DNA of 64,000 bases, taken from the NCBI RefSeq assembly GCF_024341905.1, contig NZ_BQXY01000014.1, positions 1-64,000 on the forward strand. Direction: 5' to 3'. How positions within the stretch are numbered: position 1 is the stretch's first letter; the number at the start of each line of letters is the position of its first letter. Positions 33,422 to 42,338 of the stretch are shown piece by piece. Under the pieces are notes generated by a model, which saw nothing but the letters and a program-made list of their open reading frames with translations, ran no database searches and was not told the DNA's origin. Position numbers and translations under genes: made by a program. This DNA comes from Clostridium folliculivorans. Its GTDB lineage: Bacteria; Bacillota; Clostridia; Clostridiales; Clostridiaceae.

Positions 33422-33928
33422 TTAAAATTTTTGAGCTAGGTCTTGAAGGGAGTTATCATGAACTCTATATACAGTCCATTCATCCATAGGTTTTGCGCCT
33501 AAACCTTTATAGAATTTGATTGATGGCTCGTTCCAGTCAAGGCAGGCCCACTCAAGTCTTCCACATTTTCTTTCAACAGCAAGTTTTGCTAAGTATGATA
33601 GCATAACTTTTCCGAACCCTTTTCCTCTCATCTGTGGTTTTATATATAAGTCCTCTAGGTAAATACCAGATCTACCTAAGAAAGTAGAGAAGTTGTGGAA
33701 AAACAATGAAAAGCCTATAGGTTCATCCTTAAATTCAGCTATTATGACTTCAGCAGATTTTCTCTCAAAAAGCCATTCATTTAGTAGCTCTTTTGTAGCA
33801 ATAACATCTTCAAGCATATTTTCATATTCAGCTAGTTCTTTTATAAAACCTAAAATAATATCTATATCTTCCTTTATGGCAAATCTAAGATTAAGTCCTT
33901 CAATCTTAGTATTAATATTTTTTGACAT
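33422..33928 (-). CDS. GNAT acetyltransferase, diamine/thialysine (SSAT-like) type
   Basis: 168 aa. GNAT domain close to the spermidine/diamine and thialysine acetyltransferase group: LRFAIKEDIDIILGFIKELAEYE at the start, SGIYLEDLYIKPQMRGKGFGKVMLSYLAKLA with the acetyl-CoA loop RGKGFG, then LEWACLDWNEPSIKFYKGLGAKPMDEWTVYRV. Acetylates a primary amine of a small polyamine-like substrate (family inference). AAGGAGG lies 8 nt before ATG. It follows the ECF S-component gene but a strong terminator lies between them. Confidence 0.88.
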   Translation of the reverse strand: MSKNINTKIEGLNLRFAIKEDIDIILGFIKELAEYENMLEDVIATKELLNEWLFERKSAEVIIAEFKDEPIGFSLFFHNFSTFLGRSGIYLEDLYIKPQMRGKGFGKVMLSYLAKLAVERKCGRLEWACLDWNEPSIKFYKGLGAKPMDEWTVYRVHDNSLQDLAQKF

Positions 33929-33983
33929 TAAATCGCCTCCTTAGATATATATTAACATATGTGTAGAAAAATTTATTTATATA

Positions 33984-34035
33984 AAAGTAAAGATAGAAGC
34001 TTATGAATTTGTTCATAAGCTTCTATCTTTACTTT
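33984..34035 (-). terminator. Strong terminator downstream of the ECF S-component gene
   Basis: 24-bp perfect stem (AAAGTAAAGATAG...GAA / TTC...CTATCTTTACTTT) with a 4-nt loop; T-rich continuation on the minus strand. Confidence 0.85.
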
Positions 34036-34037
34036 AT

Positions 34038-34074
34038 GTTTAAACAATTGCATATATAAGTTGATTGTTTAAAC
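34038..34074. repeat. Inverted repeat GTTTAAACAAT / ATTGTTTAAAC
   Basis: 11-bp perfect arms 15 nt apart, 2 bp from the long hairpin at 33984-34035. Could be part of a compound terminator. Confidence 0.5.
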
Positions 34075-34108
34075 AAGATATACGAATATTTTATACTTTA
34101 ATAAAAGT

Positions 34109-34639
34109 CTATATTGCTTTTCTTTTATATAATAATTTTATTAATATTATTGCTATTATCCCTCCAGCTAATGCTGTAATTAGCTGAGGAATACCCATAG
34201 ATACTGCTAGTTTTTCTAATATCTTTTTAGGTATACCAATATCAATTGCTTTTAGTATATTTGATGCTGAAAAAGATAAAAATGCGAATTTTATAAATGA
34301 GCCCAGTATGATTCCAATATATAATCCATGCTTCTTATTTTTTAAAATACTAAATGTTAATATATAAATTAGGTTTCCAACTACTATAAATGGTATAAAC
34401 GGTGCCATAGCAGTGGCGAGCTGTCCAACTATCCAAGCTAATATTGGAGTAAGGACAGCAACTAATGCTCCTAATCTAGAGCCGCATATAAATGTTGCTA
34501 ATATTAATACTGCATTAACAACAGGTCCTACTAAAAATTGATTTATTCCTGGTATATTTCTTCCTAAAAACTGAAAGACAATAGCTATTGCTAATAGAAA
34601 AGCTGCTTTAACTACTTTATCTATTTTGAAATCCTGCAT
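34109..34639 (-). CDS. ECF transporter S component (substrate unknown)
   Basis: 176 aa, about six membrane helices, cytoplasmic N-terminus DFKIDKVVKAAFLLAIAIVFQFLGRNIPG. Size, the basic start and the helix-1 pattern fit vitamin-binding S components of energy-coupling factor transporters, which work with shared EcfAA'T modules encoded elsewhere. No riboswitch precedes it, so the vitamin cannot be guessed. The ATG at 34639 has GAGGTGA 5 nt upstream. It lies about 70 bp after the LevR-like gene on the same strand. Confidence 0.7.
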   Translation of the reverse strand: MQDFKIDKVVKAAFLLAIAIVFQFLGRNIPGINQFLVGPVVNAVLILATFICGSRLGALVAVLTPILAWIVGQLATAMAPFIPFIVVGNLIYILTFSILKNKKHGLYIGIILGSFIKFAFLSFSASNILKAIDIGIPKKILEKLAVSMGIPQLITALAGGIIAIILIKLLYKRKAI

Positions 34640-34717
34640 TCTCATCACCTCTAATATAAATATATTAAAATATCTTTAAATTATCCATTAGAGTAATGAT
34701 TTAGCGTTTAATTTTAG

Positions 34718-37369
34718 TTATCTAAAAAAGTTCATTATATAACATATTTCATCTTGAGAAACTTCTATTAAGTATTTATTTTCCAGATGTTCCAAAGATT
34801 TTTTTACTGCATTGTAAATGTCTAAATTATCTTCAATAAAAGATTCTTTTTCGCTATATTCACTTGGACTCTGTCCATTCATTATTCTATTTATCATAAA
34901 TGCTATATGAAGAATTATTCCAGGAAGAGTGGATTCTGCAAGTTCTATTCTAAGCAAGGACTTAGTTTTGTTTAATGTATCTAATATGTCTCTATAAATT
35001 GCTTTACCATCCACACCTTGTATATTTTCAGATATAACATCTTCCATTTTTATAAGGGTTGTCTTTATATCTACTTTTTCCTGCAATTCATTTATAACTC
35101 TAAGACTAATTACATCTTGAATATTAAATTGTTTTAGGTCTGAATCTATAGGGAAGGATGATACTATAAATATAATTTCTTTTTCTTCTTCTATTTCTTT
35201 TAGCCTAGATTTTATTAAGTGCTTATCTACAAAATTTAAAGGAATTATCTCAAGTAAATCTTTATCATATCTTAAGTTATGAGATAAGAAGCTCTTCATA
35301 GCTACTGCTGTTCCTTCCCCTGTAAGACATGCAGTTACTATTACAAGTTTTTTAGTATGTTCCTTAGTAGGTCTATCATAATTGTGCTCAAACATATATG
35401 AGTTCATTGAAATTACATCTTTATAGATCTCTTCTAAGCCTATACCTAGTCTAGCTTTTCTAGTAGCTTCTAATACATGTAAGGTAGATACTAAAGCTAC
35501 AACTCTAACCGGCATCCCGTATTCTTTTTCTATAGTTTCACCAAAAGTAGTTAAAGAACCCATATCTACTAAAATCAAATATCCCATAGGATTCATATCA
35601 TTTTTTACATATGCTCTTAAAGCACCTAAAACTTCTAATGGACTTACTTCTATAGGAGCATTAATAGCAACTACATAATCCTCACCTAAAAGTTTGTTGG
35701 CGACATCTGCCATAGATGTTGCAGTACTTTCTCCATGAGCTATTAAAATCACTTTAACCTTGTCTTTTTCTCTATTTTCCTTCTCCAAAACCCAGAACAA
35801 TGTAATAAATCCAGCTTCATCTTCAGGTACATTAATTTTAAGATGATCTTCTAGGATATTAACACATTCCTTAGCAACTTGAAATTCCTTAGGATACTGT
35901 TTTATTATCCAATTTAGTTGTGGATTTATTATTGTTTTGTTGTTATTTAATCTTTCTATTAGAGTATTAACATGTAGCGCTAAAGCAGAAAAAGTATTTG
36001 AGTCAAAATTTCTTCCTAAAGTTGTTGTAGCATAATAGAACATCTTATCAATAAGTAAAAGTGTATCTTCACCCAAAATGTTTATGAGATTTTTTCTACT
36101 TATTGCATTTTCTGCACTTCTTATATACATCTTAAAGTATTTTGTTATATCATTTTCCAATATGGTCTCTATATCAAAATTAGAAACACCTTTTAGCCTT
36201 AGTTCTTGTACTTTTCTATCTATAATATCATAGATGCTTCCTTCTTCATGTTGCTTTACAATATCATCTTCACCCTTTGAAAATTTGAAAAAGTTGATTT
36301 TTTCTCCCAGTGTTTCATTCCATAGAATTCTATTTCCTTTTTCATTATATAATCCTTCTTTTATATGAGAGGGAAGATCAGTACTTGTTATCTTAACATC
36401 TCTTTTCTTACCAGTTAAGAAATCAGAATATGCTTTTGCACATAAAAGTTGTATGTCAGCTTTTAATTGTCCAACGTTATTTGGACAATCATATGACAAC
36501 AAGGCTCTCATGGTATTTAAAGAAGCTGCAATTTCCCTATCTAGCCTTATCCGCTCTATCTCAAAAAAGTCTCTTATTAGCTCAAGTCTTTCCTTCGCCG
36601 ATCTATCTCTAAGTGCAGGCAGCTTAATTGTCATCGGGATTCTTCTAGTAAAAGTCTTTAAAAGTACTGAAGATGGATCTTCAGTTGTTGCTGATATTAT
36701 TAATACATCTGCTGTCCTAGTATCAGATTCTCCTATCCTTCTAAAAACTCCTTTGTCCATGAATGTGAAAAAAGCTTCCTGACCTTCTGGAGGTAATCTA
36801 TGAACTTCATCTAAAAATAATATACCTCCATTTGCTTTTTCGATTAAACCTTCTTTATCATTTTCAGCTCCAGTATAGGCACCTTTTTTTACTCCAAAAA
36901 GCTGAGCATTTAATAATTGTGGATTATTAGTATAGTCTGCACAGTTGAATATTATAAAAGGAGAATCTTTCTTTTTAACACCCATTTCTGTGGCATACTC
37001 ATGCATGTAGTCTGCAAACATTGATTTTCCAACACCAGTCTCACCTAAAATTAAACAATGCATACCTTTTGGTGGATATAATATGGCTGCCTTAGCACCT
37101 TCTATAGGCTCGGCTAAACTTTCATTTTTTCTTAATAACCTATCTAAAGAAGTTTCGCTATTAGAGTGGTTTTGGCCTTTTGAAGAAATAGAATATTTAA
37201 CAGGTCTTCCACTTGACTTGCTAACTTTACCTTCTTCCCACAATCTATTTAAGTCGAAACTGACATTTGCTCTAGATATATTTAAAATTTCTGAAAGCTC
37301 TGAAGCACTTACGCCATCTGGGCGAGAAAGTTCTAGTAACTTATTATAAATTAGATCTACTCTCTTCAT
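34718..37369 (-). CDS. LevR/ManR-type sigma-54-dependent PTS regulator
   Basis: 883 aa. N-terminal winged helix (1-60: ELSEILNISRANVSFDLNRLWEEGKVS). Sigma-54 AAA+ domain (about 85-330) with Walker A GETGVGKS (109-116), the sigma-54 contact loop GAYTGA (163-168, variant of GAFTGA) and GGILFLDEVHRL. A PRD domain follows (about 440-540), then an EIIA-mannose-like domain (about 555-690, VILIAHGESTATSMADVANKL with the phospho-His), an EIIB-like segment, and a second PRD. It activates sigma-54 promoters according to PTS phosphorylation. Divergent from the PTS operon at 37700, whose promoter is of the matching type. Confidence 0.95.
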   Translation of the reverse strand: MKRVDLIYNKLLELSRPDGVSASELSEILNISRANVSFDLNRLWEEGKVSKSSGRPVKYSISSKGQNHSNSETSLDRLLRKNESLAEPIEGAKAAILYPPKGMHCLILGETGVGKSMFADYMHEYATEMGVKKKDSPFIIFNCADYTNNPQLLNAQLFGVKKGAYTGAENDKEGLIEKANGGILFLDEVHRLPPEGQEAFFTFMDKGVFRRIGESDTRTADVLIISATTEDPSSVLLKTFTRRIPMTIKLPALRDRSAKERLELIRDFFEIERIRLDREIAASLNTMRALLSYDCPNNVGQLKADIQLLCAKAYSDFLTGKKRDVKITSTDLPSHIKEGLYNEKGNRILWNETLGEKINFFKFSKGEDDIVKQHEEGSIYDIIDRKVQELRLKGVSNFDIETILENDITKYFKMYIRSAENAISRKNLINILGEDTLLLIDKMFYYATTTLGRNFDSNTFSALALHVNTLIERLNNNKTIINPQLNWIIKQYPKEFQVAKECVNILEDHLKINVPEDEAGFITLFWVLEKENREKDKVKVILIAHGESTATSMADVANKLLGEDYVVAINAPIEVSPLEVLGALRAYVKNDMNPMGYLILVDMGSLTTFGETIEKEYGMPVRVVALVSTLHVLEATRKARLGIGLEEIYKDVISMNSYMFEHNYDRPTKEHTKKLVIVTACLTGEGTAVAMKSFLSHNLRYDKDLLEIIPLNFVDKHLIKSRLKEIEEEKEIIFIVSSFPIDSDLKQFNIQDVISLRVINELQEKVDIKTTLIKMEDVISENIQGVDGKAIYRDILDTLNKTKSLLRIELAESTLPGIILHIAFMINRIMNGQSPSEYSEKESFIEDNLDIYNAVKKSLEHLENKYLIEVSQDEICYIMNFFR

Positions 37370-37486
37370 ATTTCATCTCCCTCCTACATATAATCTCAAT
37401 TATATACATAATAGTAATTAAGTATATATTAAAACATTTTTATAACAAAAGTAAATATAATTAATTTTATTAGTGTATTATAAAAA

Positions 37487-37577
37487 AAACACTATTTCTA
37501 GAAAAAAAAACACTGTATTTATTATCGAAACACTACTGTTTTTTATACGAAACACTAATGATTTTAATCAAAACACA
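37487..37577 (+). promoter_or_regulatory. Activator-binding array: five AAACACT repeats at 20-22 bp spacing
   Basis: AAACACT begins at 37487, 37508, 37528 and 37550, with AAACACA at 37571: a period of about 21 bp, two helical turns. It lies 47-137 bp upstream of the sigma-54 promoter, where enhancer-type activators bind. Likely the upstream activating sequence for the divergent LevR-type protein. Confidence 0.7.
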
Positions 37578-37623
37578 ATGTAAACATTTACTGAAACCCT
37601 TTTGTTTAGGTGTTTTTAGAGTT

Positions 37624-37640
37624 TTGGCACGACTCTTGCT
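37624..37640 (+). promoter_or_regulatory. Sigma-54 (-24/-12) promoter of the PTS operon
   Basis: TTGGCACGACTCTTGCT matches the consensus TTGGCACNNNNNTTGCW exactly (GG at 37626-37627, GC at 37638-37639). Transcription should start about 12 bp downstream, leaving a leader of about 50 nt before the IIA gene. Confidence 0.92.
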
Positions 37641-37699
37641 ATAATATATGGCATAAGAAAAAAATAAAATAACTTACTCACCTAAAGGGGGACAGGACG

Positions 37700-38032
37700 A
37701 TGAATATGGAAGAAATTATAATGGGGATTATCATCAACGCTGGTGATGCTAGAGCTTACGCTCATGAAGCACTAGAGAAAGCTAATAGTGGAGATTTTCA
37801 AGGAGCCTCTTCCTCTATAGAACTTGCAGACGAAGCAATAGGACGTGCTCATGATTCACAAACTTCACTTTTATACAAAGAAGCTCAAGGAGAAAAGATT
37901 GAAATAACAGCATTGTTTGTTCACAGTCAAGATCATTTAATGACTGCGATAACAGAAAAAAATCTTATACTTCAAATCATTGAGTTAAGAAGACAGATGC
38001 AACCATTACTTGACCAAGCATCAAAAGCTTAA
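37700..38032 (+). CDS. PTS lactose/cellobiose-family IIA component
   Basis: 110 aa, helical-bundle IIA of the Lac family. The phosphorylated histidine is His75 in ALFVHSQDHLM. It accepts phosphate from HPr and passes it to IIB. First gene behind the sigma-54 promoter; AAGGGGGACA lies about 10 nt before ATG (a second ATG at 37706 is possible). The following IIB and IIC genes complete the permease. Confidence 0.92.
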   Translation: MNMEEIIMGIIINAGDARAYAHEALEKANSGDFQGASSSIELADEAIGRAHDSQTSLLYKEAQGEKIEITALFVHSQDHLMTAITEKNLILQIIELRRQMQPLLDQASKA

Positions 38033-38127
38033 GAACATAAAATAAATAAGGGTTTGTTTTAGAGATAAAAAAAGATAAAAACATTCAAGTTGAAATAAAA
38101 AACTTAATTTATTAGGAGGAATTTATT

Positions 38128-38436
38128 ATGTATAATATCGTTTTATTTTGTTCAGCAGGTATGTCAACAAGTTTATTAGTTACTAAAATGGAGGCAGCAG
38201 CAAAAGCTCAAGGCATAGAAGCTAAGATAAATGCTTACTCTGAAGCTCAAATGGCTAAATATGTTCCAGAAGCTGATGTAGTATTGTTAGGACCTCAAAT
38301 AAGATTTGCTCTTGCAAGAGCTAAGAAAATATGCGATGAGCATAATGTTCCAATAGATGTAATAGCACCTCAAGACTATGGTATGATGAATGGTCAAAAG
38401 GTTCTAGAAAAAGCAATAGCACTTATAAAGAAATAA
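38128..38436 (+). CDS. PTS cellobiose-family IIB component
   Basis: 102 aa. Phospho-cysteine Cys8 in the loop VLFCSAGMSTSLLV, then the usual Rossmann-like pattern ADVVLLGPQIRFAL and VIAPQDYGMMNGQKVL. Transfers phosphate from IIA to the sugar. TAGGAGGA precedes ATG. The gap to IIA is 95 bp. Confidence 0.94.
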   Translation: MYNIVLFCSAGMSTSLLVTKMEAAAKAQGIEAKINAYSEAQMAKYVPEADVVLLGPQIRFALARAKKICDEHNVPIDVIAPQDYGMMNGQKVLEKAIALIKK

Positions 38437-38497
38437 TTATTAAATAGCTTGAAATTTTTTCATTATATATTTTTAAATTTGAAAGGAGATAAAAATT

Positions 38498-39826
38498 ATG
38501 TCAAAACCTATGGACTTATTAGAAGAAAAGCTTATGCCCGTAGCTGCTAAAATCTCTGGTAACAGATATTTATTAGCAATCCGTGATGGTTTCATGCTTG
38601 CAATGCCATTACTAATCATCGGTGCAATGTCACTTTTAGTGGCAAACTTCCCAATTCAAGGATTCTTAGACTTCATGGCTAGCATCTTCGGAGCTAACTG
38701 GAAAACATTCTTTACAATTCCTTTTGATGCAACAATGTCAATAATGACAATCTTCGTAGTGTACGGTATAGCAAACAGCTTATCACTTCACTATGAATTG
38801 GAAGGAATTAGCAGTGGTGCAATAGCACTTGTAGCATTCTTTATACTTACACCATTTGCTACAACATTTACTCCTGCAGATTCAAAAGTAGTTTATGATA
38901 TAACTGGTGTTATACCAATGGAATGGCTTGGATCAAAAGGATTATTCGTTGGTATGTTTACAGCAATCTTTACTACTGAAATAATAAGATTTGTAAACGT
39001 TAGAGGATGGGTTATTAAGATGCCAGAAGGAGTTCCTCCAACTGTATCTAAAGCGTTCTCAGCACTTATACCAGCTTTCATGGTAATAGCTTGCTTCGAT
39101 ATCGTTAGACTTTTATTCACATTTACTTCATACCACACAGTACATGGATTCATCTACAAGATACTTCAAGCTCCATTAACTTCATTAGGAGATAGTTTAG
39201 GTGCAACACTTATTGCCAACCTATTCATAGGATTATTCTGGGTATTTGGTATTCATGGTGCTAACGTTGTTGGTTCAGTTATGTCACCAATCTGGCTTTC
39301 ATTATCAGCAGATAACTTAACAGCATTTAAGGCTGGCGGTGCATTACCACACGTTATTACTCAACAATTCCAAGAAATATACTTACAATTAGGTGGATCT
39401 GGTTCTACATTAGCATTATGTTTAACAATGGTATTCCTTTGTAAGTCAGAACAATGTAAGAAACTTGGTAGACTAGCTATACTTCCTGGTTTATTCAACA
39501 TCAATGAACCTATAACATTTGGTCTTCCAATAGTTCTTAACCCAATAATGATGATACCATTCATCTTAACACCAATGATTCTTGCAGTAGTTTGTTATTT
39601 AGCAATCTCTACTGGATTAGTTCCAAGACCTTCAGGAGTTATAATTCCTTGGACAACTCCTGCAGTATTCGGTGGATTCTTAATAGCTGGTGTTAGAGGA
39701 GCATTACTACAAATAGTAGAATTAGCTGTAGCGTTCCTTTGCTACTATCCATTCATCAGAACTGTTGATAAGCAATACTTCGAAGAAGAAAAAGCTTACA
39801 ATTCAGCAGAAAATGCAACTGTATAA
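38498..39826 (+). CDS. PTS cellobiose-family IIC permease
   Basis: 442 aa, about ten membrane helices. Family landmarks: AIRDGFMLAMPLLIIGAMSLLV near the N-terminus, the re-entrant FWVFGIHGANVVGSVM around 240, LFNINEPITFGLPIVLNP around 330 and PWTTPAVFGGFL around 380. Imports and phosphorylates a beta-glucoside or chitobiose-type disaccharide (the family covers cellobiose, chitobiose and lactose). Codon use differs somewhat from neighbours, with more C-ending codons (AACTTC, CTATTC), as in highly expressed genes. GAAAGGAGA precedes ATG. No phospho-glycosidase is encoded nearby. Confidence 0.94.
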   Translation: MSKPMDLLEEKLMPVAAKISGNRYLLAIRDGFMLAMPLLIIGAMSLLVANFPIQGFLDFMASIFGANWKTFFTIPFDATMSIMTIFVVYGIANSLSLHYELEGISSGAIALVAFFILTPFATTFTPADSKVVYDITGVIPMEWLGSKGLFVGMFTAIFTTEIIRFVNVRGWVIKMPEGVPPTVSKAFSALIPAFMVIACFDIVRLLFTFTSYHTVHGFIYKILQAPLTSLGDSLGATLIANLFIGLFWVFGIHGANVVGSVMSPIWLSLSADNLTAFKAGGALPHVITQQFQEIYLQLGGSGSTLALCLTMVFLCKSEQCKKLGRLAILPGLFNINEPITFGLPIVLNPIMMIPFILTPMILAVVCYLAISTGLVPRPSGVIIPWTTPAVFGGFLIAGVRGALLQIVELAVAFLCYYPFIRTVDKQYFEEEKAYNSAENATV

Positions 39827-39857
39827 TAAAAGGACAATATAGTATATAATATAAAAT

Positions 39858-39887
39858 ATAGGTGGTTACATACTTGTAACCACCTAT
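39858..39887 (+). terminator. Hairpin after the IIC gene
   Basis: AGGTGGTTACA / TGTAACCACCT (11 bp) with a short loop and no T-run. It could reduce, not stop, transcription into the next gene, or protect the PTS mRNA 3' end. Confidence 0.5.
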
Positions 39888-39929
39888 GTACATATAAATA
39901 TACTAATAAATCTGAAAGGGGTTTTGATC

Positions 39930-40421
39930 TTGAATCTTCTAAATGAATTAAAAATAAGTCTATTTAAACCTCATTTATACCATACTTTAAAAGGTGAATC
40001 TTTTGGAAAAATATTAAGATTTGATTTAATTGTTTCAATCGCAGGACTCATACTTTATACATTAATGAAAGGTTTCAAATCAGTTATTTACGGTAATTTT
40101 GATGTGTTTATACTATATTATAAAACTCTAGATATACCTACTTTAATTGGAATTGTTCTTTATGCAACTTTAGGAGTTGCTTTTGCAGCATTATTTCTTA
40201 GCGGAATATTTTTTGCATATAATAAATTTAAGCATATTAATCTTGCATTTATGAATGTTTATAATTATGCTACTCATACACTTCTAATAGCAGTATTTAT
40301 AAGTAATTTACTTGGACCATTTGTAATTCTATTCACTGTAGGATTTTATATGATGGCAGTAAGAGGGGATCTTCTTAAAGCAAGAGATGGAGTTAGCCCA
40401 CTTAAATATCTTAAGTTTTAA
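39930..40421 (+). CDS. Membrane protein downstream of the PTS operon, unknown
   Basis: 163 aa from a TTG start at 39930 (AAAGGGGT 7 nt upstream; TTG 39924 is too close). Polar N-terminus (NELKISLFKPHLYHTLKGESFGKIL), then four to five membrane helices. It is separated from the IIC gene by a hairpin, so probably the last gene of the sigma-54 operon or weakly coupled to it. Family not recognised; some resemblance to DUF1189-type proteins. Confidence 0.55.
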   Translation: MNLLNELKISLFKPHLYHTLKGESFGKILRFDLIVSIAGLILYTLMKGFKSVIYGNFDVFILYYKTLDIPTLIGIVLYATLGVAFAALFLSGIFFAYNKFKHINLAFMNVYNYATHTLLIAVFISNLLGPFVILFTVGFYMMAVRGDLLKARDGVSPLKYLKF

Positions 40422-40554
40422 ATTCGGAGTGTGGTGCTATTATAGTTGATATGTAAACTTAATAGGGCTGAAACTATATTTTAAAGAGTAATTAAAAGTT
40501 AGAAAATAAATTTTCCTTTTACTTTAGGAAAGTTAGAATAAATTATTAACCCAA

Positions 40555-40607
40555 AAAGGTGGCTGTGATAAAACTATTTATTAAATGGTTTTATCACAGT
40601 CACCTTT
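40555..40607 (+). terminator. Terminator hairpin
   Basis: AAAGGTGGCTGTGATAAAAC pairs with its near-perfect complement ending CACAGTCACCTTT (about 20 bp, 10-nt loop). It closes the PTS region. Confidence 0.8.
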
Positions 40608-40681
40608 GTATATATAATTTTTACTATTATAAATTGAAACAATTTAGTATAATAAGGTAAATATAAAAATTAGAAGGTGAT

Positions 40682-41539
40682 ATGATGAAAGATATAGGAT
40701 TAGTACTTGAAGGAGGCGGCTTAAGGGGAGTATATACAGCTGGTATACTAGATTTCTTCCTGGAAAAGTCTTTACACTTTCCATACATAATAGGGGTTTC
40801 GGCAGGCGCATGCAATGCAGCATCATATATTTCTAAACAGTTCGAGAGAAACAAAAGAATTAATATCGGATATGTAAAAGATCATAGATATTTGAGCTAT
40901 AGAAATATGATAAAAGAGAGAAGTTTATTTGGAATAGATTTCGTTTATAATAAAATACCAAATGAATTAGATCCTTTCGATTACGATACTTTTTTCAATT
41001 CCGAACAAAAATTTGTAATAGGAGCAACTGATTGCGTAACTGGAGAACCATTTTATGTGGAAAAAAATCAGTGTTTTAATGACAATAATGAGATTCTAAA
41101 AGTTATACGTGCATCTAGCAGTCTTCCGTTTGTTGCGCCAGTGGTCAGATATAATGATTATAATCTATTGGATGGAGGCATATCTGATCCAATACCGTTA
41201 AAGAAATCTATCAATGATGGTAATAAAAAGCATGTGATAATATTAACAAGACCTGATGGATATAGAAAAGAAGCCTTCAAGAGGAAGTGGGTTGTAGATA
41301 GAGTGTATTCTAAATACAAGGGCTTATCAAAGGCCATGGTAAATAGACACGATGTCTATAATAAGACTTTAGATTTAGCTGGTGATATGGAGAAGGAAGG
41401 AAATGTATTCATACTAAGACCAAGTGAGGATCTACAAGTTGATAGATTAGAAAAAAGACCTGAGAAGTTGTATAGACTTTATGATTTAGGATATGAAGAT
41501 GCAAAAAAGAATTATGAGAGACTGAAGGAATGGTTATAG
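40682..41539 (+). CDS. Patatin-like phospholipase (YjjU-type)
   Basis: 285 aa. Patatin domain: oxyanion loop GGGLRG (11-16), nucleophile Ser40 in GVSAG, and catalytic Asp164 in LLDGGISD, the Ser-Asp dyad of lipid acyl hydrolases. The C-terminal region (KKHVIILTRPDGYRKEAF... and NVFILRPSEDLQVDRLEK) is typical of the YjjU subgroup. It probably hydrolyses acyl esters of membrane lipids in the cytoplasm. AGAAGGTGA precedes ATG. No signal peptide. Single gene. Confidence 0.92.
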   Translation: MMKDIGLVLEGGGLRGVYTAGILDFFLEKSLHFPYIIGVSAGACNAASYISKQFERNKRINIGYVKDHRYLSYRNMIKERSLFGIDFVYNKIPNELDPFDYDTFFNSEQKFVIGATDCVTGEPFYVEKNQCFNDNNEILKVIRASSSLPFVAPVVRYNDYNLLDGGISDPIPLKKSINDGNKKHVIILTRPDGYRKEAFKRKWVVDRVYSKYKGLSKAMVNRHDVYNKTLDLAGDMEKEGNVFILRPSEDLQVDRLEKRPEKLYRLYDLGYEDAKKNYERLKEWL

Positions 41540-41595
41540 AGATATTTTATATTCTTTAGGAAACTATACACCTCAATGAAATCTATGAATTGAAG

Positions 41596-41702
41596 TGTAC
41601 TACTTCAATCCAAAATCTATTTTTAAAACTCTGCTGGGTTATGAGATGAGTCTTTGAAAATATAAATTTTATACTGAAGAAAGTCTCTTCAGCAATTTTT
41701 TA
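41596..41702 (+). repeat. Composite repeat: family C left half joined to a family A-like tail
   Basis: Starts GTACTACTTCAATCC with inner CTCTGCTGGGTTATGAG as in C2, but instead of a family C right end it runs into CTGAAG...CTCTTCAG plus T-run, resembling the second hairpin of family A. The hybrid suggests recombination between the two families or a nested insertion. It ends 20 bp before the thioesterase gene. Confidence 0.55.
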
Positions 41703-41721
41703 ACTGTACAGGGAGATATGT

Positions 41722-42135
41722 ATGAATATAAGTGAAACAAAAATTAAAGTAAGATATGTAGAAACTGATCAGATGGGTATAGTTCATCACTCAAATTATT
41801 ATGCGTGGTTTGAAGTTGGAAGAACAGAGTTTATAAAAGAATCGGGAATTAGCTATAGTGATATGGAGAATAACGGCATAATGATGCCTTTAGTAGAAAG
41901 TAGCTGTAGATATATGGTTGGAGCCAAGTATGAGGATGAAGTCACAATTAAAACTTGGGTAGAAGAACTGAATGGAGCTAAGGTTGTATTTTCATATGAA
42001 GTGATAAGAGATGATGATAATATTACATTAGCTAGAGGAAAAACAATTCATGCATTTGTTAATAAGGACTTCAAAATAATTAATTTAAAAAAGAACAATT
42101 TAGATATATGGGATAGGATACACGGTTTATTATAG
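41722..42135 (+). CDS. YbgC/4-hydroxybenzoyl-CoA-type thioesterase
   Basis: 137 aa hotdog-fold enzyme. The signature VRYVETDQMGIVHHSNYYAWFEVGRTEFI includes the catalytic Asp16 and the helix Glu. It hydrolyses acyl-CoA or acyl-ACP thioesters; YbgC-type enzymes prefer short or lipid-linked chains. GGGAGAT lies about 6 nt before ATG. Single gene with a terminator. Confidence 0.93.
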   Translation: MNISETKIKVRYVETDQMGIVHHSNYYAWFEVGRTEFIKESGISYSDMENNGIMMPLVESSCRYMVGAKYEDEVTIKTWVEELNGAKVVFSYEVIRDDDNITLARGKTIHAFVNKDFKIINLKKNNLDIWDRIHGLL

Positions 42136-42193
42136 GCTAGTCATTAGGCTCATATATGCTAATAAAAGCTCTGTAAAATAGAATAATAAGTTT

Positions 42194-42233
42194 ATAACTC
42201 TTACTGATAAAAGTAAGAGTTTTATTTTTTCAA
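42194..42233 (+). terminator. Rho-independent terminator
   Basis: AACTCTTACT / AGTAAGAGTT (10 bp, 6-nt loop) then TTTATTTTTT. Confidence 0.9.
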
Positions 42234-42338
42234 AAACTACTAGGATACATAAAGCCTTTGATGAAGGTTAAAAATACTAACGTAATAATCAGTTATTAAA
42301 GTAATTTTTAATAAGCAATTCAAAATAGGAGGAAGAAA

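Noticed and set aside
36430-36782. Plus-strand frames inside the LevR-type gene
   Set aside because: Shadows of the real minus-strand gene, without ribosome binding sites or recognisable motifs.
37487-37577. Regular AAACACT repeats as a mini CRISPR array
   Set aside because: The repeat word is only 7 bp with 13-15-bp AT-rich gaps, and the array sits just upstream of a sigma-54 promoter; an activator-binding array explains it better.
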